Below, one piece after another: positions 1 to 7,157 of a DNA stretch of 28,946 nt (positions are counted from its first letter, which is position 1; each line of letters begins with the position of its first letter). The DNA comes from a virus. The stretch covers positions 1 to 28,946 of IMG/VR virus record IMGVR_UViG_3300027659_000158. One strand, given 5' to 3'. The position numbers were made by a program, and so were the translations under genes. Under the pieces are notes generated by a model. That model ran no database searches. It was not told the origin of the DNA and worked only from the letters and a program-made list of their open reading frames with translations.

Positions 1-205
1 GCAATGCTCTCCAATCTTCTGCTCCGTGATCACGAACTATACCCTGCATAGCAATGGTTGCCTGTGCTTTAGCTTTTTTTATTTCTGCCTTGTGCCAAGG
101 TTCAAGATCAGATCGGTTAACACCGAATGCAGACATGGCCAATTTAATGTCTATGCCTCTCTGAACATTCTCTAGCATTTCGTAGAAGGTATCTGAATCA
201 ATCAC
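1..205 (-). CDS. Terminase small subunit-like protein (partial, runs off left edge)
   Basis: Open from a GTG at 205-203 to the window edge, about 68 residues, so the C-terminus is missing. The start is supported by an AAAGGAG ribosome site about 11 nt upstream and by a 4-nt GTGA overlap with the stop of the preceding gene. The protein begins MIDSDTFYEMLENVQRG, then has LAMSAFGVNRSDLEPWHKAE, a stretch rich in Ala/Lys/Gln, and DHGAEDWRAL. This pattern (a short helix-turn-helix with an 'A...GV..S....W' core, a helix of 'AKAQA' type, then 'DWRA') is what I know from helix-turn-helix terminase small subunits and related DNA-binding phage proteins. If so, it recognises the packaging site, and the large terminase should follow beyond coordinate 1. 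It could instead be another phage regulator of the same fold. Confidence 0.55.
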   Translation of the reverse strand, partial: MIDSDTFYEMLENVQRGIDIKLAMSAFGVNRSDLEPWHKAEIKKAKAQATIAMQGIVRDHGAEDWRAL

Positions 206-393
206 GATTTTGGAAACTCCTTTCCACCGGGAAATTCAACATCTTGAGGTGTTTCTGGATCTAATAGCATTCTCATCAATTCAAGCGTTTCTGATATGTA
301 AATCATGCTTGCAGCGATAGACTTCTGGGTTTCTCCTTTTTCAAACGCACCAATGGCTTCTACCATCCAATCAGCACCAGCTTTAGTTAACAT
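202..393 (-). CDS. Hypothetical 63-residue protein upstream of the terminase-like gene
   Basis: Starts with ATG at 393, preceded by an AGAAAGGAAG ribosome site at good spacing, and ends in a TGA that overlaps the GTG of the next gene, so the two are translationally coupled. The product is acidic and mostly helical: an N-terminal part (KAGADWMVEAIGAFEKGE), a middle with SIAASMIYISETLELMRMLL, and a tail rich in Pro/Glu/Gly. I see no membrane segment and no catalytic motif, and do not recognise the family. Its place directly before a terminase small subunit-like gene suggests a packaging or head accessory role, but that is only inference. It lies on the far side of a plus-strand island, so it needs its own promoter or read-through from the main operon. 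Confidence 0.65.
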   Translation of the reverse strand: MLTKAGADWMVEAIGAFEKGETQKSIAASMIYISETLELMRMLLDPETPQDVEFPGGKEFPKS

Positions 394-394
394 A

Positions 395-423
395 TTGCTT
401 CCTTTCTAAAACAAGGGTAAAAT
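395..423 (+). promoter_or_regulatory. Sigma70-like promoter for the plus-strand gene pair
   Basis: TTGCTT at 395-400 and TAAAAT at 418-423 are separated by exactly 17 nt. The predicted start of transcription falls near 430, about 30 nt before the ATG at 462, which has an AAGGGG ribosome site. It is the only promoter-like pair I see ahead of the plus-strand genes. Matching is by eye (about 4 of 6 and 5 of 6 to consensus). Confidence 0.5.
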
Positions 424-461
424 ACTTAATGGTAGTCTAGCAAAAAACCAAGGGGATTTCG

Positions 462-980
462 ATGGCAGATTTAGTAGGTTCGATAGAAAAACTGAAGAAC
501 CTGATTAGGAGTAGGGCCTCAAAGACCAGCAAGGTTACAGGTTCAAATCCTAATCCAGATGTAGAGACAACGGAAGGTTCCGTTGTATACAGACCACCTT
601 CGGTTTGGATGGATTACCTTGAATATTTCCCAATGGCTAAAGCTCAATCTGGATCTGTAGTAATGAGGCCAAAGAAGGGCGGGTTCATTCACACCGGATA
701 CATCTACCCAAGAGTTGGTAAGGCTACATTTAATAAATGGGCAGCTAATAATTGGAGGGGTGGATTCATCTACTGGTATGGATCTCCTTCGCTTAAGGAT
801 TACTCAATAATTGCAAGAAGAGCAAGACCATTTAGAAGAGGTGGAACAGGACGATTGGGCATGGCAACTATTGCTAAAAGAAAGCATCGTGGTACACAAT
901 ACAATCTTATTCCGCAATCTATACAGCAAAGAGGTGTACAGAGCAGAAAGATGGCTAAAAAACAAAAGTGGAGGTTATAA
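462..980 (+). CDS. Hypothetical basic protein, first gene of the plus-strand island
   Basis: A 172-residue ORF on the strand opposite to the surrounding operon. The ATG is preceded by CAAGGGGATTTCG (AAGGGG ribosome site), and the stop TAA overlaps the ATG of the next gene (TAATG). The product is strongly basic, with a disordered Ser/Lys/Asn-rich first 40 residues, an aromatic middle (WMDYLEYFP, WAANNWRGGFIYWYG) and an Arg/Lys-rich C-terminal third (RRARPFRRGG, AKRKHRG, KMAKKQKWRL). This suggests nucleic acid binding, but I recognise no family. Being an inverted, independently promoted insertion in a virion operon, it fits the 'moron' type of accessory gene. A T-loop-like string inside it (540-550) is not a tRNA. 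Confidence 0.65.
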   Translation: MADLVGSIEKLKNLIRSRASKTSKVTGSNPNPDVETTEGSVVYRPPSVWMDYLEYFPMAKAQSGSVVMRPKKGGFIHTGYIYPRVGKATFNKWAANNWRGGFIYWYGSPSLKDYSIIARRARPFRRGGTGRLGMATIAKRKHRGTQYNLIPQSIQQRGVQSRKMAKKQKWRL

Positions 981-1285
981 TGTATTTAAATCCTTACTAC
1001 CGTCACATCCAAGATTTGAAGCGTTCATTTGCTAGGGGTATTACTCCAGAGCATATGGATGCGATTAGATCTATGCTTGTACGGAAAGCACTTCGTGGAA
1101 ACATCAAAGCTGCCGAAATGATTCTCAGGGTTGACCAATGGCAAATGACTCTCGATAAGGGTTCAGATGCCAAGAACGAAATCCAATCGATTATGGGTTC
1201 ACCTACGGACGGACTGATGAAACAAATTCGCCCCGGTTCAATTGGACTTTCAATTAATAACCTTGAAGAAAAAAAGCAAGCTTAA
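980..1285 (+). CDS. Small helical protein, second gene of the plus-strand island
   Basis: I take the ATG at 980, not the one at 968, because GGAGGT at 970-975 is then a perfect ribosome site at correct spacing and the start overlaps the TAA of the upstream gene. The product has 101 residues. Residues 20-60 (ITPEHMDAIRSMLVRKALRG then NIKAAEMIL) resemble the 'ALkGdvkAAellL' helical pattern seen in some phage packaging-associated and helix-turn-helix proteins (DUF5681-like, from memory). The C-terminal half is low in structure and has no recognisable motif. It is co-transcribed with the basic protein before it. A DNA-binding or regulatory role is plausible but unproven. Confidence 0.65.
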   Translation: MYLNPYYRHIQDLKRSFARGITPEHMDAIRSMLVRKALRGNIKAAEMILRVDQWQMTLDKGSDAKNEIQSIMGSPTDGLMKQIRPGSIGLSINNLEEKKQA

Positions 1286-1297
1286 TACAATAACATC

Positions 1298-1389
1298 GTC
1301 CGAATGGAGCTAGGGCTTGTTTTCACAATTTCCTGAGACTCATCTCAACCGAAGTAGAATTGTGTCAGGTTGAGAGGTTTCATTCGGAC
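1298..1389. other. 92-bp element with 9-bp terminal inverted repeats and internal interlocking pairings
   Basis: GTCCGAATG at 1298-1306 is exactly complementary to CATTCGGAC at 1381-1389. Inside, CACAATT (1324-1330) pairs with AATTGTG (1358-1364), and CTCAACC (1344-1350) pairs with GGTTGAG (1368-1374). The order A-B-A'-B' is that of a pseudoknot. A competing nested fold has TGAGA (1334-1338) with TCTCA (1343-1347). ATC flanks both ends directly. It fills the gap between convergent genes. No T-run follows on either strand, so it is not a standard terminator. It may be a structured RNA, a regulatory barrier or a small inverted-repeat insertion. Confidence 0.5.
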
Positions 1390-1392
1390 ATC

Positions 1393-2301
1393 TTAAATAT
1401 AAATCGAAAATATTCCTGTCGCAGTAGATGTTTCACCTTCTGGAATATATCCAGAATTAAAGCTTAACACAATTATTTGTCCTATTGATGCTGAAACAGA
1501 ACCAGTAATATATCCAGTAAACCTGTTTGCAGAACCCTGTTGAAAACCACTTACTGTCATCGATGCAGTTGCTTCAGTTTTATCTGGATCATAAACCTTG
1601 TATTTATATTTAAGCGTTCCATTTTTCTCCGCTCTAAAGCTAATATACTGCGTAGTTCCATCACTAAACATAGTTACTTCAAGAGGTTCGTTTGGAACTG
1701 GCGATATATTACTAATCCCTTTTCCAGAATAAGTTGCTGCTCCTGTTTGATTTAAAAATGTAAATCCAATTGGAGATATTGGTGGTGGTGGTGGTGGTGT
1801 AGGAGGTGGTGTTGGTGCTGGAGGTGCAGCACCACCTGTCGTATCTACTCTGATAGCTGGAATAATTTTATCTGGATCAAAATCAACAAAAAATGTTTCA
1901 CTTGGATTAAGATCTTTGACAACTGTGTAATCATAATAACCAATTAAACGATTACTTATATTTGTGTTATAAATAACAAAATATCTAAGCGGGCCAAAGA
2001 ATTGATTGTCTGGACAAACAAACTCTAAGTTTTCTAAAAACAAACTATAGATACCATCGTTCTCAACATATTTTGTAACAACTAATTCATATCCACCAGA
2101 AGGGTATGAAACACTTCCAAAAGGTTCTGGAAAATCCGTAGTGTTCCAATTAGTAAGAGTCAATGGAGGGGGAACATATATCTCTTCGTCAGGGTCGTAC
2201 ACACCCGCTGTAAGTGCCATTTTTAAAACATCTGTTTCTAGGTTATGCAAGCCATCTGCAAAGTCCTCTGCGAAACAATTGAATGGAACCAATGATGCCA
2301 T
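1393..2301 (-). CDS. Virion protein with tail-protein N-terminal domain, polyproline linker and beta C-terminal domain
   Basis: 302 residues. The ATG has an AAAGGTG ribosome site. Residues 1-60 (FNCFAEDFADGLHNLETDVL, then KMALT) match the start of a phage virion protein family I know as 'F..f...l..g.hnl.tDtlKvaLT'. Residues 157-176 are a Pro/Thr/Ala linker including a run of prolines. Residues 178-302 form a beta-rich domain with GTLKYKYKVYD and YITGSVSASIGQIIVLSF. That domain is homologous by eye to the C-terminal domain of the Pro-Thr spike at 8718-9365. A virion-attached fibre or spike with an exchangeable tip is likely; the ligand is unknown. It is the last minus-strand gene before the inverted island. 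Confidence 0.7.
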   Translation of the reverse strand: MASLVPFNCFAEDFADGLHNLETDVLKMALTAGVYDPDEEIYVPPPLTLTNWNTTDFPEPFGSVSYPSGGYELVVTKYVENDGIYSLFLENLEFVCPDNQFFGPLRYFVIYNTNISNRLIGYYDYTVVKDLNPSETFFVDFDPDKIIPAIRVDTTGGAAPPAPTPPPTPPPPPPISPIGFTFLNQTGAATYSGKGISNISPVPNEPLEVTMFSDGTTQYISFRAEKNGTLKYKYKVYDPDKTEATASMTVSGFQQGSANRFTGYITGSVSASIGQIIVLSFNSGYIPEGETSTATGIFSIYI

Positions 2302-2316
2302 AAACTACACCTTTTA

Positions 2317-3786
2317 TTATTCGCCAGAATAGTCAGAACATTTCCAACATAATTGAACTTTTTCATCATTTCCAGATTGTCTACAAGTTCCATGTTTCTT
2401 GCATTCATGGAGAACACTACCACCGCATCCACATGATGCAACCTGTTCTAAAGCCATACCTAAACTTACGCATGGCTTTTGTTTTACTTGATAAATCTTT
2501 CTTACCATTTCTCTGGCTTGAGCTAAATTTGAATCAAATAAATCAACTGATTTTTTATCTGGCTCAACTAGAGGTTTTTCAGCATCTATAGTATTTAACT
2601 GGATCGAATCTTGAATAGGATTCACTTGGCAATCTTCAACAATTGCTGTTGGAAATTCCATTCCGTAAAATTGAAAAACAGGATCACCAGCAAGAAGACC
2701 AGTAAAGTCAGCTTGCATAATAAAAGGGCTTGTGTACTTTAAAATAGTTAATGAACCTATAACCCAAGGGCCTGGCATTATTCCTTGCAATCTTGCAGCT
2801 ACACAGATTGAATTAGCTTTAATAGTTTTCAAAATTACTTGATATGCACCGTAACCAGAATAACCAATATAAGCGTGTTGAATTCTTTGTATGTTGCTTA
2901 ATGGATATTCGTCAGGACAACCAGCAATTAAAAAATCATTTTGATTGTTTAATGTTGGGTTTAACTGATATCCATCCCAATAATAACAACCACAATAACC
3001 AGATTCACAACCGGGGTTATTAACACCTAATTGAACTACTTGAGGAGTCCAAGAAACTTTATCTTTAGGAGAAACCAAAGCAACTAAACAAGAATACTCA
3101 CGATAAAATCCACCTCGTTTTACTCTTAAATTGCATTTTGGTGCTGAAGGTTCATAGCTAATAGAACATCCAAAATGATAGCTAAGAAGAACTACTGTTC
3201 CTTTTACATACTTTACTTCTCCACCGCAATCTTCTTGGTTAAAAGAAGTTGCCATTAATGGTGCTTCGTAGTATCTCGCATCATATCCATCTGATGCAGC
3301 AGAAAATGGTGTTTCAGTCATATCCATTGTTACTGAATTACAAACAACATATTCCAAACTCTCAGGCATTAATCTAGAAGTTGTATATGAAACACTCAAT
3401 TTCCCTTCTGATATAGCAGTCATTACTACATCAATTTTTATTCTAAATCCGGCATCTGGAGAATTATGAGAAGTTGTGTGACTAGATGTTCCAGTCCATG
3501 TACTATTGTTTACACTCTCTTCATTGTAGTTAGAAGGGCAGCCAATTGTTGTAAAAAACATATTTCCATTATATAGCCTTGTTCCAATAAGATCTCCGTT
3601 GCAATCTTCTCTGTAAGTGTAAAAAGATGCCATTCCAGAAATAAAAGGTTGTTTTAAAAAACAAACCAATGAGCAATTTATATCAAACCCCTTTGTGATG
3701 ACTGGATCTGGATCACATAAGTTATATCCTATCCTATCTACATGATCTTTGTGAAGAAGGGCTTTTCCGCTAATAACATATGCCAT
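2317..3786 (-). CDS. Large virion-like protein with Cys/His zinc ribbon-like C-terminus
   Basis: 489 residues, starting with ATG at 3786 overlapping the TAA of the upstream gene. The bulk is beta-rich with scattered cysteines and no recognisable enzyme motif. The last 50 residues carry C-x-C-G-G, H-x-C-x2-H-x2-C and C-x2-C-x-D-Y (ASCGCGG, CKKHGTC, LCWKCSDY), which looks like a metal-binding knuckle. From memory, C-terminal motifs of this kind ('CaxHGxC...CxxCpDY') are frequent in planctomycete proteins of unknown function, hinting at the host. Neighbouring genes on both sides look like virion components, so I infer a structural role, possibly a spike or base-attached protein. No homology search was possible. 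Confidence 0.6.
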   Translation of the reverse strand: MAYVISGKALLHKDHVDRIGYNLCDPDPVITKGFDINCSLVCFLKQPFISGMASFYTYREDCNGDLIGTRLYNGNMFFTTIGCPSNYNEESVNNSTWTGTSSHTTSHNSPDAGFRIKIDVVMTAISEGKLSVSYTTSRLMPESLEYVVCNSVTMDMTETPFSAASDGYDARYYEAPLMATSFNQEDCGGEVKYVKGTVVLLSYHFGCSISYEPSAPKCNLRVKRGGFYREYSCLVALVSPKDKVSWTPQVVQLGVNNPGCESGYCGCYYWDGYQLNPTLNNQNDFLIAGCPDEYPLSNIQRIQHAYIGYSGYGAYQVILKTIKANSICVAARLQGIMPGPWVIGSLTILKYTSPFIMQADFTGLLAGDPVFQFYGMEFPTAIVEDCQVNPIQDSIQLNTIDAEKPLVEPDKKSVDLFDSNLAQAREMVRKIYQVKQKPCVSLGMALEQVASCGCGGSVLHECKKHGTCRQSGNDEKVQLCWKCSDYSGE

Positions 3787-4877
3787 TATGCACCAACCAT
3801 TATTTTTAGATTTCCAAAGGGAAGAATAACTTCTTTTATCGCATCATCGCCCAATTCCAATTGTGAAGGTCTAACCTTTAAGTTCATTGGCATAATATAA
3901 CTTACAGAACCAGTATTTTTTTTAAAGAATGTAGTAAAATAGTTATTTTCTGGATCATTTAATACCCCTTTGTTTTCAAGATACCATCTCAATCTACCAA
4001 CCCTTGGACTCAAAATATTTTTTCCAGCAAGAAATATATTTGCTTCAAGACCAATGTTCTGAGCAGATGCAGAAATATTTGAAAACAAACCATTGTATTC
4101 TGGTAGATCAACAAAAGGTAATTTAAAAGCAGTTTCACCATAAAACAAAACAAATGCTAATCCGTCAAACTCACCAATCAATTTTTCATCAAGATCAAAA
4201 ACTCTTAATGGGTTTAAAAAAGGCATGAAATTTAATTGAGTAGTTTCGACACTAGACCTATCTATTTTTCCACCACCACCTTCATAATTTATTTCTGTGT
4301 AATAAGGTTCTGGAACATTTTTGTTTGAGAACATCCAGCCAGCAGGTTTTCTTACTGTAATAGAATCTTCTGGACTATATGGATAAACACCAGAAAATTC
4401 TAGTGGATCAATCAGATGTGATTGAATATCTGTAGGATTAGCATCTAGAAAATTGTAAGATAGCCTGCCTTTTTTTAACTTTGATATTGGATTGACTTTA
4501 TGTTCCGAAAGCGGGATTACCGCTAAATTGTTTTTAAATTTAGGCCCAACAAATTCATACATACATATTGGTGGATTTCCAGAGCAATTAACCCCACGAA
4601 TACCCCAACTATTTATGTCGTTGATATCAAAATAATAATTGCTAAAAAATGTTCTTTGAATGTCTGATTCGTTATAAGAAAAACCAGACAATCTCTGATC
4701 GTAAATTGATTCGCCAACTCTGTCGGTGCTGTTTTTCCATTGATTTAAATTAGTCCTAAGAGTAGATATTGAGGCATTATCAAAGGAAATGTAAGCTGTA
4801 CAATCGCCTATAGGCGAAAACCTTCTTGCATTTCCGTAGCAAGTTCCATCAATTTTAATTCCATATCCATGTTTCAA
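3786..4877 (-). CDS. Hypothetical virion-like protein with TTG start
   Basis: 363 residues. The start must be TTG at 4877-4875: there is no ATG in frame until about residue 105, the TTG overlaps the upstream TGA as TTGA, and AGGA lies 8 nt before it. The protein starts MKHGYGIKIDGTCYGNARRF. It is rich in Asn, Ser, Phe and Tyr, has no membrane segment and is predicted mainly beta from its alternating pattern. It lies between two other cysteine-containing virion-like genes and overlaps both by 1-4 nt, so the group is made as one polycistron. I do not recognise the family; a tail tip or spike component is the best guess from context. Confidence 0.6.
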   Translation of the reverse strand: MKHGYGIKIDGTCYGNARRFSPIGDCTAYISFDNASISTLRTNLNQWKNSTDRVGESIYDQRLSGFSYNESDIQRTFFSNYYFDINDINSWGIRGVNCSGNPPICMYEFVGPKFKNNLAVIPLSEHKVNPISKLKKGRLSYNFLDANPTDIQSHLIDPLEFSGVYPYSPEDSITVRKPAGWMFSNKNVPEPYYTEINYEGGGGKIDRSSVETTQLNFMPFLNPLRVFDLDEKLIGEFDGLAFVLFYGETAFKLPFVDLPEYNGLFSNISASAQNIGLEANIFLAGKNILSPRVGRLRWYLENKGVLNDPENNYFTTFFKKNTGSVSYIMPMNLKVRPSQLELGDDAIKEVILPFGNLKIMVGA

Positions 4878-5362
4878 AATGATATTCCTGTGATGTCAAT
4901 ATGAAATTTACAATCCATATTATTAAAGTCTTGGCTCATTGTAAAAGTTGTTGCACTACAGTCAGCAGAAGTCACAGGATCACCACTTGGCCCAGAAGTT
5001 GGATTGCCAAGAATAGCAACACCATCTCTTGCTTGTTCAGAAAGCGTTCTGTAACTTAAAGCTAAAGGATCAATAATCGCAACAACAAAAGGAACAGGAG
5101 GTTCTCGAAAAGGTGCTTGATAAAAAGATTGATCTTCGCAATCTTTGGTGGTTCTAGTGAATGCTACAGCAGTTGGAGTTCTTGGAAAATCTGTACACAT
5201 CCCATCTGGTGCAGAAACCATGTACCATGTACCATAAAAAACTTTAGGAGTTTTCCCTTTCCAATCACACATATAAACTTTGTAATAGAGTGGTGGTGTA
5301 TCTCCAGTTGGATTTTCTTTTGGATCATAACAATTAAAATTTTCTTCTCGTTCTTCTGCCAT
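4874..5362 (-). CDS. Hypothetical cysteine-containing virion-like protein
   Basis: 162 residues from ATG at 5362, chosen over an upstream in-frame ATG (5416) because GGAG sits 7 nt before 5362 and because the upstream gene ends at 5367. The protein is acidic at the N-terminus (MAEEREENFNCYDPKENPTG), then has VYMCDWKGK and a Pro-rich middle (REPPVPFVVAIIDP), and ends DCKFHIDITGISF. Seven cysteines are spread along it, more than usual for phage structural proteins, a feature shared with its downstream neighbours. Function is unknown; context suggests a virion component. Confidence 0.6.
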   Translation of the reverse strand: MAEEREENFNCYDPKENPTGDTPPLYYKVYMCDWKGKTPKVFYGTWYMVSAPDGMCTDFPRTPTAVAFTRTTKDCEDQSFYQAPFREPPVPFVVAIIDPLALSYRTLSEQARDGVAILGNPTSGPSGDPVTSADCSATTFTMSQDFNNMDCKFHIDITGISF

Positions 5363-5366
5363 GATA

Positions 5367-5837
5367 TTACTCCGCTGCGTAAGTGACTCTAAGAACATTT
5401 CCAACGCATTGAACATTTGTTACTGATCCAACAGGAGAACTTGTTCCAAGAAACTCAAAAATTTCTCTACCATCAGATTTATCAACCCCCCTTGATCTAG
5501 CAAGATAAATCAAACCATTACCAGTATAATTTCTTCTACTAAAAGAAGAATCAAGGTTGTAAGGAACTGAATACATTTTTACACAGGTTAATCTGGTATT
5601 ATAATCAGCAAATAAACCTCCAACCGCTCTTACAAAAGTTTCACCATTCCAGTTAACTTCGTAAAAGTCGTGATACCTATGATATCCAGCAGCAGCATTC
5701 GATGTGTCTACAGATATTCTTGCGTTAACACAAACATACACAAAGGGGGTGTTGCCTTCGTTGCTTATGGTAATACTACCAGATGCAGCATCAAAGCCAA
5801 CATTCATCCCAGAACCTTGTACTGGTTGTATACGCAT
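5367..5837 (-). CDS. Hypothetical protein, first gene after the lysis-cassette terminator
   Basis: 156 residues. ATG at 5837 is preceded by AGAGGT. The sequence is beta-rich, with a glycine/serine N-terminus (MRIQPVQGSGMNVGFDAASG), SITISNEGNTPFVYVCVNAR and a C-terminus ending VQCVGNVLRVTYAAE. No catalytic motif or signal peptide is seen. It stands directly downstream of an intrinsic terminator (5849-5882) with no clear promoter in between, so its expression probably depends on read-through of that terminator. It begins a four-gene run of cysteine-containing virion-like proteins. I do not recognise the family. Confidence 0.6.
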   Translation of the reverse strand: MRIQPVQGSGMNVGFDAASGSITISNEGNTPFVYVCVNARISVDTSNAAAGYHRYHDFYEVNWNGETFVRAVGGLFADYNTRLTCVKMYSVPYNLDSSFSRRNYTGNGLIYLARSRGVDKSDGREIFEFLGTSSPVGSVTNVQCVGNVLRVTYAAE

Positions 5838-5848
5838 TAGCTACCTCT

Positions 5849-5882
5849 AAAAAAACAGGACACAGTTTTACTTGTGTCCTGT
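5849..5882 (-). terminator. Intrinsic terminator after the lysis cassette
   Basis: On the minus strand, ACAGGACACA and TGTGTCCTGT (plus-strand 5873-5882 and 5855-5864) form a perfect 10-bp stem with an 8-nt loop, immediately followed by a run of seven T (plus-strand A run 5849-5855). It lies between the small secreted protein gene and the next virion-like gene, separating the lysis cassette from the downstream module. Since the downstream genes face the same way without an obvious promoter, it is likely partial. Confidence 0.85.
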
Positions 5883-5907
5883 GGTTATCTATATATCTTA
5901 GCTAAGA

Positions 5908-6117
5908 CTATCGGCCACAGCAACTTGACCCACGAAGGCTAAAACGAAGTTTGCCTCCACGGAAGACTTTTGCATCAGTCTTTACTGTTTCAATCTTAAT
6001 GGTTTTTTCAACCTTTTTTTCGATCTGTACTGCGGGTGCAGAACATTGTCCGTTGGAACAACTCTTGCGAATAGGCAGATCGATAACCATTCCAACCGCT
6101 AACACTAGACTAAACAT
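5908..6117 (-). CDS. Small secreted or membrane-anchored Cys-rich protein
   Basis: 69 residues from ATG at 6117, selected over upstream starts because AGGAGGAAGC ends 3 nt before it (strong ribosome site). Residues 1-12 (MFSLVLAVGMVI) are hydrophobic and look like a signal or anchor. They are followed by RKSCSNGQCSAPAV, a Lys/Val/Glu-rich stretch and a basic C-terminus ending SSCCGR. A hydrophobic start followed by a C-x-N-G-x-C-x-x-P motif is something I associate with small planctomycete secreted proteins. It follows the cysteine peptidase gene closely and precedes the terminator, so it belongs to the lysis cassette. A spanin-like, inhibitor or disulfide-linked envelope role is possible but unproven. 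Confidence 0.6.
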   Translation of the reverse strand: MFSLVLAVGMVIDLPIRKSCSNGQCSAPAVQIEKKVEKTIKIETVKTDAKVFRGGKLRFSLRGSSCCGR

Positions 6118-6155
6118 AATGCTTCCTCCTAAAGAAAAAAAAGTAACCAAACACA

Positions 6156-7157
6156 TTATATCGACCACTCGATAGTTCGTGCAGGGTATCCATCAAAATT
6201 AGAGAAAGAAAAAACTTCCTCTGCACAGATTCTATCCATATCCTTGGCTTTAATCCAGTACGAACCCTTAGGCTCATCAAAATTTCCCGGTGGTGTTCCG
6301 TGAGCATTACCCCATGAATTTTGGATCAAAAAGATTAATCCGAAATCTGGATGAGTAGTAAAGCCCAAGCATGATTGCTGATGCCCCCACGAATCGTTTC
6401 TTGTCGCTAACTGGATAGAAGGGGTTCCAGATGGCTTTATCTTGAGATCGCTAAAACCCCACCATCCAGAAGCAATGGTGACAGGGTATCCATGCGATAA
6501 AGCCTGTTTGACCTCGTCACTATTTTTAAGCTTTGATGTACTTTGAACTTTGAACTTATTAGCAGACTCAGAAAGATCAATTGGTGGCTTATCTCCGTTT
6601 GACCATTGAGTTTCGGCTTTAGCACCAAAAGTCCAAGATCCATCTTGTTCTTTAATGGGTTGCGGGTAACTAGGATCTAGTGGTGGACAACCATCTTCAT
6701 TAAGCGATTCTGCCATGCTTGAGCCAAAAGACCCTTCTCCTGTTCCATGCAATCCACCTCGAACCCTAGATTGACCATAATTGTAGAGAATGAATGGGAT
6801 TCTCCATTCCTCGAATGTTTGTCTTTGGGTAATGATTTCAACCGCTTGGAGCGTTGCCATCACGGCTAAAGCACCATGACCTACACATGATCCTGTTTTT
6901 TGATCCCAAGGAAAAAATTCATATCCGGCAGCTTGATTAACCACCTTATACAAAAGGGATTCTTTCAAATCTAATGAAGGCCCAGCGATTTGAAAAGGAA
7001 CAAGTTTTGCATTGAACTTGTCTTGAAGTTCTTTGGGTTGCAAAACAATTGGAAACCAGCCAAATTTATTTGGTGATATTGGTTCTACTTGTATTGGAAC
7101 CTCTTTTTTATCTAGATTTTCTTTTTTCCCAAATCTTGGTCTTTTTTCCATAGCCAT
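6156..7157 (-). CDS. Papain-like (family C1) cysteine peptidase
   Basis: 333 residues. ATG at 7157 overlaps the upstream TAA (TAATG) and has AAAGGAG upstream. The papain tetrad is visible: Gln86 in DQKTGSC, nucleophile Cys91 in CVGHG, His259 in SWGHQQS, and Asn280 in QNSWG, the classic C1 signature. Spacing between Cys and His (168) is usual for C1 peptidases. No signal peptide is evident; the first 30 residues are charged. There is no propeptide of usual length and no cell-wall-binding repeat. It sits among holin-like and secreted proteins, and no amidase, lysozyme or other peptidoglycan hydrolase is visible. It could therefore be the lysin or an envelope protein-degrading enzyme. Alternatively it could process virion proteins. 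The fold assignment is firm; the biological role is inferred. Confidence 0.85.
   Translation of the reverse strand: MAMEKRPRFGKKENLDKKEVPIQVEPISPNKFGWFPIVLQPKELQDKFNAKLVPFQIAGPSLDLKESLLYKVVNQAAGYEFFPWDQKTGSCVGHGALAVMATLQAVEIITQRQTFEEWRIPFILYNYGQSRVRGGLHGTGEGSFGSSMAESLNEDGCPPLDPSYPQPIKEQDGSWTFGAKAETQWSNGDKPPIDLSESANKFKVQSTSKLKNSDEVKQALSHGYPVTIASGWWGFSDLKIKPSGTPSIQLATRNDSWGHQQSCLGFTTHPDFGLIFLIQNSWGNAHGTPPGNFDEPKGSYWIKAKDMDRICAEEVFSFSNFDGYPARTIEWSI

Noticed and set aside
484-556. tRNA-like T-loop string GGTTCAAATCC at 540-550
   Set aside because: The T-stem does not pair properly, no acceptor partner for CTAATCC exists upstream, no D-arm is seen, and it lies inside a well supported coding frame.
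811-1035. Plus-strand 74-residue ORF overlapping the island genes
   Set aside because: Different frame within two coupled genes with good ribosome sites; no ribosome site of its own.
1298-1389. Hammerhead or HDV-like ribozyme in the inverted-repeat element
   Set aside because: The minus strand has a GATGAG near GGAAA, but the required CUGANGA core is broken by extra bases. The interlocking stems lack the P3/P4 helices of HDV-type ribozymes.
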